Source of the DNA: Dehalococcoidia bacterium | Lineage (GTDB): Bacteria; Chloroflexota; Dehalococcoidia; Dehalococcoidales; UBA2162 | Direction: 5' to 3' | NCBI GenBank assembly: GCA_011191975.1 | Contig: DUFA01000132.1 | Location: 1 to 63,425, forward strand | Length of the DNA: 63,425 nucleotides | In this document: positions 7,868 to 16,186 of the stretch, piece by piece | How positions within the stretch are numbered: the stretch's first letter is position 1 | How the letters are laid out: every line of letters starts with the position of its first letter | Position numbers and translations under genes: made by a program | The notes under the pieces: generated by a model | Told to the model about the DNA's origin: nothing | What the model saw: the letters and a program-made list of their open reading frames with translations, nothing else | Databases searched by the model: none

Positions 7868-8311
7868 TTACCCGCTAACCTTACCCTTAAGATCTCTTTC
7901 ATACATTTTCTGATGAATGGTCGCCAGGAAAAATATCGGACTGTCCACTCTCCTGGCATAAACGGGACAGTGCTCTACTCCAGCCGGGATAAATATCATG
8001 CACGTTTCCGTCAGCGTGTAAAATTCGCCATCCATCCACAGATCAACAACTCCGCCCAGGTCGAACGGATCATCGAATTTTGTACCTATGAAACCCAGGT
8101 ATTCATCGAAATCGTGAGAATGTGTCTCATCGGGATAAGGAATATCAGAAGCTTTGTACAGCCATGAACCCTGTAAATAATAGCCACCTTTTACAATCTC
8201 TTCATCCACGTATATATGACTTTTTCGAACATCTCCCCACTCTTTCCACTCGTCCAGTTCTTTCTGCCTGGGTCTGGTAATAATATTCTTACTGTATTTT
8301 TGTTCAGCCAT
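7868..8311 (-). CDS. Cupin-fold protein, paralog of the 12.3-kb cupin
   Basis: 147 residues. ETHSHDFDEYLGF gives the H-x-H...E cupin metal motif and IPAGVEHCPVYAR the second cupin histidine. The N-terminal KYSKNII and the motif order match the protein at 12290, so both belong to one family. Function is unknown; cupins of this size are often dioxygenases, isomerases or binding proteins. A GGGGTG precedes the ATG. It is the last gene of a three-gene minus-strand group with an EthD protein and a ferredoxin-like barrel protein, both typical of catabolic gene clusters. Confidence 0.72.
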   Translation of the reverse strand: MAEQKYSKNIITRPRQKELDEWKEWGDVRKSHIYVDEEIVKGGYYLQGSWLYKASDIPYPDETHSHDFDEYLGFIGTKFDDPFDLGGVVDLWMDGEFYTLTETCMIFIPAGVEHCPVYARRVDSPIFFLATIHQKMYERDLKGKVSG

Positions 8312-8335
8312 TAAACACCCCGTTCTGCTTTGATG

Positions 8336-8677
8336 CTATTTCAGTTCATTCTTGATAACATGCTCTTCTACTACCCACAGGAATCCTTTTCGCATCTCGG
8401 AAAATTTCTCTCCATCAGCGGCCAGCAGTTTTCCCGCATCGGTCTGCAGGTATGTCAGTGAATTTTCGAACGCTTTCATGTTGTCATACCACATTTCCAC
8501 GATACCATCTCCTTCGTACTCACGTCCGGGTGTCGTGATGAAATGGTTCTGTACATATTTCCTTAATCCCGGGATCATATCCGCAGCAAGTTGAGCGTGC
8601 GTCTCCCTCCAGTATTTACTGAATCCCTCTCGGGTCATTCCGGGTTTCCTGTAAGCCAGTGAAATTGATTTGATCAT
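8336..8677 (-). CDS. EthD domain protein
   Basis: 113 residues, a single dimeric alpha/beta barrel. The opening IKSISLAYRKPGMTREGFSKYWRE and HAQLAADMIPGLRKYVQNH are characteristic of EthD (PF07110), first known from ethyl-tert-butyl-ether degradation and common beside oxygenases and CoA-linked catabolic enzymes. Some relatives are decarboxylases or dehydratases; activity here is not known. GAGGAG sits seven bases before the ATG. Co-directional with the cupin gene (24-bp gap), probably co-transcribed. Confidence 0.8.
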   Translation of the reverse strand: MIKSISLAYRKPGMTREGFSKYWRETHAQLAADMIPGLRKYVQNHFITTPGREYEGDGIVEMWYDNMKAFENSLTYLQTDAGKLLAADGEKFSEMRKGFLWVVEEHVIKNELK

Positions 8678-8762
8678 CGATACTCCTCTTTATTAATTTA
8701 TTATTCGCTTATAATGCCAATCACCCGGTTGTTTTCCAGGCTTTACAACCTCTGCCAATTAT

Positions 8763-9101
8763 TTATTCCCTGCTCCACGATTTGATAAGCTCATATGAAG
8801 CAGCCCATTTCATTTCGAATCCGACCGCTTCTTTCCTGTCTTCGAAATCACTTACAGCCTCGGCAAAAGCTTCACTCTTCGGAAAAGCAGCCAGGGATTC
8901 TTCGTCTTCGAACTCATAGATAGCCAGATATTTGGCGTTATCACCGGCAGCACCAATACACCGATACCGGCCTGCCTGTTTCAGTCCGTCGAAACCGAAG
9001 AACATCGGGACATGAACATCGGTATACCACCTGTTGAACTCATCTTCCTTGTCAGGTACGCTCTGTGAAGCAACAATTTGTATTATTTTATAACTTGCCA
9101 T
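8763..9101 (-). CDS. Dimeric alpha/beta-barrel (EthD-like) protein
   Basis: 112 residues from the ATG at 9101, chosen because AAGGAG lies seven bases upstream; a longer reading from 9146 has no ribosome site. The N-terminal strand KIIQIVASQSV, then EFNRWYTDVHVPMFFGFDGL and YLAIYEFEDEESLAAF, match the ferredoxin-like barrel family in which the WY..VH motif marks the binding cleft. It probably acts with the EthD and cupin proteins in the same minus-strand unit. The upstream 188 bases to the SDR gene must carry divergent promoters; TATAAT is visible at about 9232 on the plus strand. Confidence 0.7.
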   Translation of the reverse strand: MASYKIIQIVASQSVPDKEDEFNRWYTDVHVPMFFGFDGLKQAGRYRCIGAAGDNAKYLAIYEFEDEESLAAFPKSEAFAEAVSDFEDRKEAVGFEMKWAASYELIKSWSRE

Positions 9102-9289
9102 ACGTGCTCCTTGAAATGTTTTCTCTAATGATAAACAGGATACCATTTTGATCCTATAACCGATAGAGTTTTTTTACCGAATTTTGTACATGGACTGAGA
9201 AAACCACTTTTATCTTTACCCCATATAGCATTATAATCTAAAAAAATATCAGACCAGATAAACCGGTGGTCGTTGATCGAGGAGGAAAT

Positions 9290-10174
9290 ATGGAAGACCT
9301 GCTAAAAGACAGGGTTGCGGTTGTTACCGGCGCAGGAGGAGGTATCGGAAAAGCCGAAGCTCTGGAGCTTGCCGCCAGAGGAGCCAAAGTGATTGTTAAC
9401 GATATCGGCACGTCGCATGACGGGATAGGAATTTCGGAAGACCCAGCCGATATGACGGTTGAAGAAATAATCCAGGCCGGAGGAACAGCAATAGCCAGTC
9501 ATGACTCGGTTGCCGATGAAAGAGGAGCCAACGCTATTATACGTTTTGCTATGGAAACATTCGGTCGACTGGACGTCCTGATAAACAACGCCGGTATTTT
9601 GCGAACATCCCCCGTTTATGACATAGAGACCACAGACTTCGATGCTGTTATCAAAACCCACCTTTACGGTACATTCTACTGCACACGGGCCGCCTGTGAG
9701 GTAATGAAGGAGGAGGGATACGGTAGAATAGTATGCACGTCCTCCCATACTGGATTCGGTCTTGAAAACCAGGCTATGTATTCCGCCGCGAAAGAAGGAA
9801 TTACCGGATTCGCCCGTACTGTAGCCAGGGATATGGCGAAATTCGGAGTAACCTGCAACATTATCCGACCAATAGCATTGTGGAGAGGAAGACCTTTTAA
9901 AGCACTTGAACACGATCTACCGGAAGATATAGCACCCTTAGTCGTCTATCTCGCCAGCGAATCGGCCGGTGACATCAACGGGTGCATATTCGAGGTCTGG
10001 CATGGCCACGTAGGAATATTCACCGAACCGCCGCCGGTACAGCAGATACTCTGGAAAGACGGGCGCTGGACACCGGAAGAACTAAAGAAGTTGATGCCGG
10101 AAACACTTACCAAAGGCAGAACAAGAGAAGACCTTCCCCAGACCATGCCATTTATGTTAAATAACTCGGATTAA
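9290..10174 (+). CDS. Short-chain dehydrogenase/reductase (SDR)
   Basis: 294 residues from the ATG with GAGGAGG upstream (an in-frame ATG at 9266 lacks one). The Rossmann motif TGAGGGIG is near residue 15, NNAG near 100, and catalytic Ser plus YSAAK near 155-170, so it should be a functional NAD(P)-dependent oxidoreductase. The C-terminal extension with FEVWHGHVGIF and a proline-rich tail resembles SDRs paired with acyl-CoA metabolism (hydroxyacyl-CoA dehydrogenase type). It is followed after 12 bases by an acyl-CoA dehydrogenase reading frame, forming a two-gene operon. Confidence 0.85.
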   Translation: MEDLLKDRVAVVTGAGGGIGKAEALELAARGAKVIVNDIGTSHDGIGISEDPADMTVEEIIQAGGTAIASHDSVADERGANAIIRFAMETFGRLDVLINNAGILRTSPVYDIETTDFDAVIKTHLYGTFYCTRAACEVMKEEGYGRIVCTSSHTGFGLENQAMYSAAKEGITGFARTVARDMAKFGVTCNIIRPIALWRGRPFKALEHDLPEDIAPLVVYLASESAGDINGCIFEVWHGHVGIFTEPPPVQQILWKDGRWTPEELKKLMPETLTKGRTREDLPQTMPFMLNNSD

Positions 10175-10186
10175 AGGGAAGAATGA

Positions 10187-11389
10187 ATGGATCTCACCCT
10201 TACACATGAAGAGGAAGCTTTTAAGAAATAGTTAAACGACTGGCTTGATGAGAACCTTATCGATATGCCAGAGTGGTGGGGCAAGACCGATATCACCAGT
10301 CCAAATATGGAACTCGAAGAAATTATGGATTTCTACCACACCTGGCATAAGAAGCTGTATAAAGCCGGTTTTGTCGGCATAACATGGCCGAAGGAATATG
10401 GAGGACGCGGCGGCACGCATGTCGAACAATGGATATTCAACGAGGAAATGGCGAAACGACGGGCGCCCCCTCTATTGGCAAATTTAGGTCTCGGTTGGGC
10501 AGGTCCGACGATACTGCTGGCCGGTACCGAGGAACAGAAGAAACGATTTCTTCCCCGCATACTGAGCGGTGACGATCACTGGTGCCAGGCGTTTTCCGAG
10601 CCTGAAGCCGGCTCGGACCTGGCCAATACACAGACAAGAGCAGTAGAAGACAGCGACGATTTCATCATTAACGGACAGAAAGTATGGACAACCGGAGCCA
10701 TGAGATCGGATTGGGCTATCCTGCTGGCAAGGACCAACGCTAACCCGGATATTCCAAAATATAAAGGACTAACCTATTTCCTGCTTGGTATGAAAACTCC
10801 AGGTGTGAAGGTCAATCCGATGCGTGAAATGAACGGAGATTTCCTGTTCTGCGAAACCTTCCTCGATGATGTAAGAATTCCTAAGAACCTTGTGGTGGGC
10901 GAGGTAAATCAGGGATGGTACATATCCATGCGTACCCTCGAGTTCGAGAGAACGAACTCAAACTCGGCGAATGTGCAGATAAACTCAATCCTGAATCTTA
11001 TCGACCTTGTCAGGACTATGGAGAAGAAAGGCGAACTACTCTCTCAATATCCGACAGTACGACAGAAAATAGCCCAGTTCTATATTGAGGCCAATGTCTG
11101 CAAGTGTATCGGACTCCGCACGCTGACACGACAGATAAGAGGGATCGATCCCGGACCGGAAAGTGCCGTCGGAAGCCTGATGTCGATGGAGTTAAACCAG
11201 CGGCTCCAGGACTTCGCCATGTATCTCGAGGGTCCTTACAGCCAGCTGGTCAAAGGCTCGAAGTACTCGATCGATGACGGAAGGTGGCAGCGGAGTTTCC
11301 TTTCGTCACGCGGCGATACCATCATGACAGGAACGTCAGAGATTAAGAGGAATGTTATTGCCCAGAGAGCATTAGGGCTGCCCAGGTAA
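10187..11389 (+). pseudogene. Acyl-CoA dehydrogenase with in-frame TAG at codon 15
   Basis: From the ATG at 10187 the frame reads MDLTLTHEEEAFKK, then TAG at 10229-10231, then LNDWLDENLIDM and an otherwise intact acyl-CoA dehydrogenase. The 374 residues after 10265 include QAFSEPEAGSDLANTQTRA, VWTTGA and GTSEIKRNVIAQRALGLPR, the FAD/substrate-binding signatures of the family. The N-terminal helix spanning the TAG is homologous in character (EEEAFKK-LNDWLDENL), so one substitution (for example from GAG, CAG or AAG) explains the stop. Internal start at 10265 has no ribosome site and would lose the first helix. Either a recent nonsense mutation, a sequencing error, or stop readthrough. Confidence 0.75.
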
Positions 11390-11502
11390 ACACTAATCCA
11401 GATAAAAGACTATAGATGTCCAAGAATCTACTAACTTTAATTGAGTTTCAAATATTTTACTTCTCCTTTTCGTAAAGGAAGATTGAGAGGGATTTAAGTT
11501 CA

Positions 11503-11537
11503 AAATCCCCCTTAGTCCCCCTTTTTCAAAGGGGGAA
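11503..11537. repeat. CCCCCTTTTTCAAAGGGGG palindromic repeat
   Basis: The 274-base gap after the acyl-CoA dehydrogenase is AT-rich and contains AAATCCCCCTTAGT followed by the palindrome CCCCC(T)n...GGGGG at 11517-11535. This sequence is a widespread dispersed intergenic palindrome in environmental bacteria. A second small hairpin, CCTTTTcgtaAAGG, lies at about 11465-11478. Nothing else recognisable is in the gap. Confidence 0.55.
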
Positions 11538-11663
11538 ACTTCTTCTTTAATATTATCCTCAATACAAAATCCTGGGAAAATGCAAATATCTAATTTCAAA
11601 TGATTTAAAAACTTGAGATTTGATATTGTTTAGAGCTTAGAAATTAGGTAATTTTGGAAATAT

Positions 11664-12059
11664 CTATCCCGGCAGCTGGTCATCCGCTTCCTGACTGTTA
11701 TTCTGCTGATTACGCCAGCCCATCCCCATCTGCATGAACGCCAAATGAGTAAATTTCCGCACTATATCGGACATGCTCTCGGAATCGTAAATTGAGTCGG
11801 GATCGATTTCTTCTGAATAATCTCCCTGCGAATAGTAAGCAAGCGTCAACATCACATCGTGCCGCTGCCTGGAATCCGGCTTACTCAGCACCTCGTAGGC
11901 TTCGTTGATTTCCTTTATACTGGCTTCCGCTTCTGCGTTTTTCTCTGGATGATGATCCGGGTGGTGTTCCTTTGCCAGGCGACGGTAGGCTTTTTTTATC
12001 TCTTTCATCGTTGCGTCAGCGCTGACACCCAGGACCATGTAATAGTTCTTTATCTCCAT
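11664..12059 (-). CDS. J-domain (DnaJ-like) protein
   Basis: 131 residues. Residues 4-70 form a J domain, [20 protein letters not shown], with the HPD tripeptide in [12 protein letters not shown] needed to stimulate DnaK ATPase, and ending in the KPDSRQRHD motif. It lacks the G/F, zinc-finger and C-terminal substrate domains of DnaJ; the tail is acidic then glutamine-rich. It is therefore a class III J protein recruiting Hsp70 for an unknown client. Single gene, divergent from the accessory cupin/SnoaL cluster. Confidence 0.85.
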   Translation of the reverse strand: MEIKNYYMVLGVSADATMKEIKKAYRRLAKEHHPDHHPEKNAEAEASIKEINEAYEVLSKPDSRQRHDVMLTLAYYSQGDYSEEIDPDSIYDSESMSDIVRKFTHLAFMQMGMGWRNQQNNSQEADDQLPG

Positions 12060-12138
12060 TGGTATCTGTTAAACAACCTTCAAACAGAATATAGCAGGAT
12101 ATCTCGGGAAACGCCACTCCAGGAAAGGTCAACAGAAT

Positions 12139-12165
12139 TGTCATACAGAGTTCAAGCTCTAATTG
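12139..12165 (+). promoter_or_regulatory. 27-nt element shared with 19808
   Basis: TGTCATACAGAGTTCAAGCT and the next seven bases match 19808-19834 at 22 of 27 positions. The core GAGTTYAAGCTC is nearly palindromic. Both copies lie 100-150 bases upstream of plus-strand genes (cupin here, M28 peptidase there), so it could be an operator or a dispersed repeat fragment. Confidence 0.4.
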
Positions 12166-12225
12166 GCTTCCGGTTATTGTATTGACTTCTTATTCCGTAC
12201 TGTAATAAACTCAACAATATTTTGT

Positions 12226-12266
12226 GGGTACTATAGCTGCCGATAGTGCGGTGGTGAGTAGTACCC
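12226..12266 (+). promoter_or_regulatory. Leader stem-loop upstream of the cupin gene
   Basis: GGGTACTA (12226-12233) pairs with TAGTACCC (12259-12266), with a possible inner CTAT...ATAG stem. TGTTTTG follows, so it may be a weak terminator/attenuator or a 5' stabiliser in the cupin mRNA. TTGACT at 12182 may be the -35 of its promoter. Confidence 0.4.
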
Positions 12267-12289
12267 TGTTTTGTTTGAAGGAGGGTGAA

Positions 12290-12739
12290 ATGTCAGAAAC
12301 CAAATATGGCAAGAATATCATCATCGGAATACCCGATAAGATTAAAGAGCAAACTGCTATGAGTCAGGAAACCCAGGGCGAGGGGTCAAGTAAAATGGTC
12401 GTTTACACGGACGGCGAGTATAATCCTGGAGTCAATTTTGTCACCGCTGGATGGGTCTTGAAAGAAAGTGTTAATTCTATGATTCATGACCATAGTCATG
12501 ATGAATACCTGGGATTATTCGGCAGTGACACGGACCATCCTGAAGAACTGTGCGGAGAAATAGAAATTACTCTTGGTGATGAGAAACATACTATCACCAA
12601 GAGTTGTGTGATATTTATACCAGCGGGAGTTTCCCACGGTGCGATTAAAAACAAGAAAGTAGACAAGCCTATTTTCTATTTTGCCACTACACCCACACCC
12701 TCTTTCAGTAAAGAGAACGAAGTACTATCTCAAGATTAA
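12290..12739 (+). CDS. Cupin-fold protein
   Basis: 149 residues from the ATG preceded by AAGGAGG; an upstream in-frame start at 12224 would translate the leader hairpin. DHSHDEYLGLFG and IPAGVSHGAIKN are the two cupin metal-binding motifs. The N-terminal KYGKNIIIG matches the cupin at 7868, but this copy has an insertion (residues 16-35) and is more AT-rich. It opens an accessory cluster of small ligand-binding folds (cupin, SnoaL, SnoaL, SRPBCC) on the plus strand with short gaps, suggesting one transcript and a shared small hydrophobic or polyketide/aromatic substrate. Enzymatic role unknown. Confidence 0.72.
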   Translation: MSETKYGKNIIIGIPDKIKEQTAMSQETQGEGSSKMVVYTDGEYNPGVNFVTAGWVLKESVNSMIHDHSHDEYLGLFGSDTDHPEELCGEIEITLGDEKHTITKSCVIFIPAGVSHGAIKNKKVDKPIFYFATTPTPSFSKENEVLSQD

Positions 12740-12762
12740 ACAAATAAAGGAGAAAACAAACA

Positions 12763-13188
12763 ATGGGAATAGAAGAGAATAAGAGTAAGGTTCAAGGATA
12801 CGTAGAAGATATTCTGAATAATCAAAACTACGATAAATACGAAGATTATTTTGCAGATGACTTTGTTGGTGAAGGCGGAAATATTTTGGGGAAAGAAGGT
12901 CATATCCAGTCGTTAAAAAATCGTAGATTGAGGATGCCTGACTTACATTTTGAAAATAAAGACATGATAGCTGAGGGAAACAGGGTATTTGCTCTTCAAC
13001 AAATCAGCGGGACTTTGAATTCAGGTTCAACGAAAGGTAAGTATGCTGAGTGGTTAGTAGCAAACATATACGAATTTAGAGATGGGAAAATCATAGCTGG
13101 TGGGGCTAGAGTAAGTGATTCACTGGGTTTATTACAGCAATTAGGAGTCTTACCTTCAGGAGAAGCAATCCAGAAGAAAATGGAGTAA
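12763..13188 (+). CDS. SnoaL-like ester cyclase/isomerase fold protein 1
   Basis: 141 residues. The alpha+beta barrel signature of SnoaL-like proteins (NTF2 fold) is seen in YEDYFADDFVGEGG, GKEGHIQSLKNRR, MPDLHFENKDMIAEGNRVFA and the C-terminal strand SDSLGLLQQLGVLP. Members include polyketide cyclases and ketosteroid-isomerase-like enzymes, but many have no known reaction. It begins MGIEENK, as does the next gene, and the 20 bases before each start are alike, indicating tandem duplication. Base composition is more AT-rich than flanking housekeeping genes. Confidence 0.75.
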   Translation: MGIEENKSKVQGYVEDILNNQNYDKYEDYFADDFVGEGGNILGKEGHIQSLKNRRLRMPDLHFENKDMIAEGNRVFALQQISGTLNSGSTKGKYAEWLVANIYEFRDGKIIAGGARVSDSLGLLQQLGVLPSGEAIQKKME

Positions 13189-13202
13189 AAGGGGCATAAA
13201 CA

Positions 13203-13604
13203 ATGGGAATTGAAGAGAATAAAGAGGTTGTTAAGCAGTTAATTGAAAAGGTTAACAAAGGAGATATATCCGCACTGAGGGAACATTTAACCAGTAATTT
13301 CGTTACACATCAGGCAGGTTCTCCTGATATAGATAGAGATACTTACATAGAACATGCTCTATCAAGACTAGGAATGATTCACACTATTGATGATATGTTA
13401 GCCGAAGGAGATAAAGTCTTCACACGTGTTACTGTCAGGTTTCCACATGAGCCTTCAGGTAATACCATAACAGCAGCTAGATTCATCGTTGTCCGTATTG
13501 AGGATGGTAAGCTCGCTGAATCATGGTCATTGGCTGATAAGCTTGGGGCGTACCAACAAATGGGCTTACTCCCACCAACTGAAGAGCCTGTCTCAGAAAT
13601 ATAA
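13203..13604 (+). CDS. SnoaL-like protein 2, C-terminus rewritten by a MITE-like insertion
   Basis: 133 residues; MGIEENKEVVKQLIEKVNKGDISALREHLTSNF is the N-terminal helix and strand of the SnoaL/NTF2 fold, and the last strand is DKLGAYQQMGLLPPTEE. The final codons PVSEI and the stop lie inside the 92-bp repeat at 13583-13674. Removing that element plus one GA copy restores ...LLPPTEEIGK and a TAA at 13690-13692, very probably the ancestral end. The protein loses only about two native residues, so it may still function. Paralog of the preceding gene, 14-bp gap. Confidence 0.75.
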   Translation: MGIEENKEVVKQLIEKVNKGDISALREHLTSNFVTHQAGSPDIDRDTYIEHALSRLGMIHTIDDMLAEGDKVFTRVTVRFPHEPSGNTITAARFIVVRIEDGKLAESWSLADKLGAYQQMGLLPPTEEPVSEI

Positions 13605-13674
13605 AAAATGCGTTTTTCTGAAGCTAGGCATTTTATGTCCTAGGCGTGAGAAAGTGACTTTTAAGACAGGCTCT
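13583..13674. mobile_element. 92-bp MITE-like element with 11-bp terminal inverted repeats
   Basis: AGAGCCTGTCT (13583-13593) and its exact reverse complement AGACAGGCTCT (13664-13674) bound 92 bp carrying internal inverted repeats (AAAATGC/GCATTTT and CTAGG/CCTAG). GA occurs on both sides, consistent with a 2-bp target duplication. It has no coding capacity. The insertion sits at codons 127-128 of the SnoaL gene, and the uninterrupted target can be reconstructed. Confidence 0.7.
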
Positions 13675-13675
13675 G

Positions 13676-14289
13676 AAGAGATTGGGAAGTAAAAGGAGGA
13701 ATGAGTCATGGCACTTGTGGAATGTAGCATTTTAATTGATAGACAAGTACAAGACATTTTTGAATATGTAGCTAGTTTCGAGAATTACCCAAAATGGAAT
13801 CATAGTATGCTGGAGTGTATAAGAACTTCAGATAGTCCAATAAATATTGGGACTGTTTTCAACACAAAAATGGTATATATGGGACAGAAATATTCCACTC
13901 CACTCGAAATTACAGAATTTGAACAAGATAGGAAAATTACGTTCCATGTGCCCAAGTTTGGATTTTTTAAATGGTTCGAGGGAATATTTGGTTTTGAAAA
14001 AGTTAATAACTCAACACGAGTCTCAGTTTCTGCTGATACTGATTTCACATTACTATTCAAACCGATGCTCTTAATCATGCCAATTTTAGGAAAAAGGACT
14101 TGGGCAACACACCTTAACGAGTTAAAGAAGGTAATGGAATCTACAAAATAAATAAAGGAACAAATAAACAATGGGTATAGAAAGGAATAAAGACAAAATA
14201 CGTCGAGTAATAGACGAATTCATGAATAACAGTGACGCGACAGTGATAGAGGAAGTGTGGGCAGAAGATATCAAGAGATTGGGAAGTAA
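13676..14289. repeat. 17-bp direct repeats flanking the SRPBCC gene
   Basis: AAGAGATTGGGAAGTAA occurs at 13676-13692 and again at 14273-14289. The first copy is the ancestral 3' end of SnoaL gene 2; the second is the tail of the decayed third SnoaL copy, read there in another frame. The repeats therefore record tandem duplication of the SnoaL unit, not a transposon. Confidence 0.75.
13708..14151 (+). CDS. SRPBCC (START/Bet v1-like) family protein
   Basis: 147 residues. The sequence MALVECSILIDRQVQDIFEY, then ASFENYPKWNHSM, ITEFEQDRKITFHV and a C-terminal helix THLNELKKVMES are typical of polyketide cyclase/dehydrase-type SRPBCC proteins, which bind hydrophobic ligands in a deep pocket. AAAAGGAGG precedes the ATG. 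It lies between duplicated SnoaL sequences and is probably co-transcribed with them; a lipid, polyketide or aromatic ligand is likely but not shown. Confidence 0.75.
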   Translation: MALVECSILIDRQVQDIFEYVASFENYPKWNHSMLECIRTSDSPINIGTVFNTKMVYMGQKYSTPLEITEFEQDRKITFHVPKFGFFKWFEGIFGFEKVNNSTRVSVSADTDFTLLFKPMLLIMPILGKRTWATHLNELKKVMESTK

Positions 14290-14293
14290 CTAA
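14171..14293 (+). pseudogene. Truncated third SnoaL-like copy
   Basis: A 40-codon frame starting MGIERNKDKIRRVIDEF is homologous to the first 35 codons of the two SnoaL genes and has the same kind of upstream sequence (AAAGGAACAAATAAACA). It then joins the 17 nucleotides that encode the C-terminus of SnoaL 2, but in a different frame, giving KRLGSN and a stop. The middle of the gene is deleted. It is very unlikely to make a folded protein. Confidence 0.7.
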
Positions 14294-14305
14294 TAGACAC
14301 AAAAA

Positions 14306-14325
14306 TGGTGGCAGCGGGAGGATTT
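14306..14325 (-). other. Possible tRNA 3'-end remnant (minus strand)
   Basis: Read on the minus strand the 20 bases give AAATCCTCCCGCTGCCACCA, which looks like the 3' strand of a T arm, an acceptor strand and CCA. No other tRNA part is present. It could be an attachment-site core left at the edge of the accessory SnoaL cluster. Too short to be certain. Confidence 0.3.
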
Positions 14326-14353
14326 TGGTAGGCAGTTGATATATTGGCCTGAC

Positions 14354-16186
14354 CTATTGTGTTATGGTTTGTCTGGAAGCTGAAATACTCCTCAGTCGCT
14401 GTGAATAGGTAAGAAGTTTTTTTCTCATCCGTATACTCTCGGGTGTTATCTCGAGTAATTCATCCGCAGCAATAAAGTCAATCGCCTGTTCCAGGCTGAA
14501 TGTAACTGCAGGTGTCAGTTTTACAGCGATATCTGATGTTGAGGAGCGTATATTGGTCTTTTTCTTTTCTTTGCAGACATTGACCGGTATATCCTGTAGC
14601 CGAGAATTCTGCCCTACGATCATGCCCTCATAGATCCGGGTTCCGGGCTCGACAAAGGTGATACCTCTTTCTTGGGCATTATTCAGGCCGTAAGTTATAG
14701 CGTACCCGTCTTCTGATGCTACCAGAACCCCATTCCTGGCAGATGTGATTTCACCCTTCACCGGTTCGAAATCGAGGAACATAGTATTAATAACACTTTC
14801 GCCTCGAGTAGCGGTCAGGAAGGTACTTCTCAATCCAATCAGTCCCTTCGTAGGAATCCGGTAAACCATGCGAACACCGTCGTGTCCGTCATTTCTCATG
14901 TCGATCATCCTTGCCAGCCGTTTACTAACTATCTCCGATATAACCCCAATATATTCTTTCCTGGTATCGATAGTCAGAATTTCGACTGGTTCCATCGGTT
15001 TGCCGTCAACCAGTTTCACGATAGCCTGTGGCTTCGATACTTCGAATTCATAACCTTCACGTCTCATGGTTTCAATTAGAATAGCGAGGTGCAGTTCACC
15101 CCTGCCTTTGACCAGGAAGGTATCAGGGCTGGCGGTATCACGAACTCTGAGACTCAGGTTGGTATCCAGTTCCCTGTAAAGTCGTTCCCGCAACTGACGG
15201 GTTGTGCAGAATCTTCCCTCTCTCCCTCTCAGAGGTGAAGTGTTAACGCCGAATGTCATCTCAACGGTTGGTTCACCGATTTCGATCCGGGGTAAAGCGT
15301 CGGGTTTTTCCGTAGAGGTGATGGTATCACCGATGCTTATCCTGTCGACCCCGGTCAAAGCAATGATATCTCCGGCCTCGGCGTACTCTGTTTTCACCCT
15401 TTTCAGTCCAAGATGTGTGAATAGTTCGGCAACTTCGTATTCTTCTACGTCTCCATCGGAATCTATTACGGCAACCCGGTCGTGCTCCTCTATCCTTCCC
15501 CTCCATATCCGGCCGATTGATATTTTACCTTTGTGGCTGTCGTAGGACAGATTCGAAACCATCATCTGGAAAGGTCCGTCTTCTATTCTTGGAGGGGGTA
15601 CAAATTCCAGGATAGCATCAAATATTGGGCTGATATCCGTGCCGTGAAGATCCGGTTTGATCGACGCAACACCTTGCCTTGCGCTTGCGTACAGTACTGG
15701 AAAGTCGAGCTGGTCGGCAGAAACGGCAAGTTCCAGAAAAAGGTCCTGCGTCAACCTTGTTACCTCTTCTACTTGAGGGTTCGGTCTGTCCATCTTGTTT
15801 ATGACAACAATAATCTTTAGTCCTTTCTGGAGGGCGTGGCGCAATACGAACTTAGTTTGAGGCATCGGGCCTTCTATAGAATCGACAAGTAGCAGACATC
15901 CGTCGGCCATACTGATGACTCGCTCTACTTCTCCGCTGAAGTCGACGTGCCCTGGAGTATCGATGATATTGATTTTCACACCCCGGTAAACAACCGCGGT
16001 GTTTTTAGCCAGAATGGTAATGCCTTTTTCCCTCTCGAGTGTGTTGCTGTCCATTATCAACTCGCCTACTTCCTGATTGTCACGGAAAATGTGACTCTGC
16101 TTGAGCATGGCGTCCACAAGTGTAGTCTTACCATGGTCGACATGGGCTACTATGGCAATATTTCTTATGTCGTTACGATAGTTCAT
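14354..16186 (-). CDS. typA: Translational GTPase TypA/BipA
   Basis: 610 residues, the normal length. G1 AHVDHGKTT begins at residue 14, G3 DTPGHVDF near 77, G4 NKMDRP near 130, followed by the EF-G-like domains II, III and V and the BipA-specific C-terminal domain ([24 protein letters not shown]). TypA binds the ribosome and supports 50S assembly and stress or low-temperature growth. Single gene; the 370 bases upstream contain a terminator for the previous minus-strand gene. No strong Shine-Dalgarno is seen before the ATG. Confidence 0.97.
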   Translation of the reverse strand: MNYRNDIRNIAIVAHVDHGKTTLVDAMLKQSHIFRDNQEVGELIMDSNTLEREKGITILAKNTAVVYRGVKINIIDTPGHVDFSGEVERVISMADGCLLLVDSIEGPMPQTKFVLRHALQKGLKIIVVINKMDRPNPQVEEVTRLTQDLFLELAVSADQLDFPVLYASARQGVASIKPDLHGTDISPIFDAILEFVPPPRIEDGPFQMMVSNLSYDSHKGKISIGRIWRGRIEEHDRVAVIDSDGDVEEYEVAELFTHLGLKRVKTEYAEAGDIIALTGVDRISIGDTITSTEKPDALPRIEIGEPTVEMTFGVNTSPLRGREGRFCTTRQLRERLYRELDTNLSLRVRDTASPDTFLVKGRGELHLAILIETMRREGYEFEVSKPQAIVKLVDGKPMEPVEILTIDTRKEYIGVISEIVSKRLARMIDMRNDGHDGVRMVYRIPTKGLIGLRSTFLTATRGESVINTMFLDFEPVKGEITSARNGVLVASEDGYAITYGLNNAQERGITFVEPGTRIYEGMIVGQNSRLQDIPVNVCKEKKKTNIRSSTSDIAVKLTPAVTFSLEQAIDFIAADELLEITPESIRMRKKLLTYSQRLRSISASRQTITQ

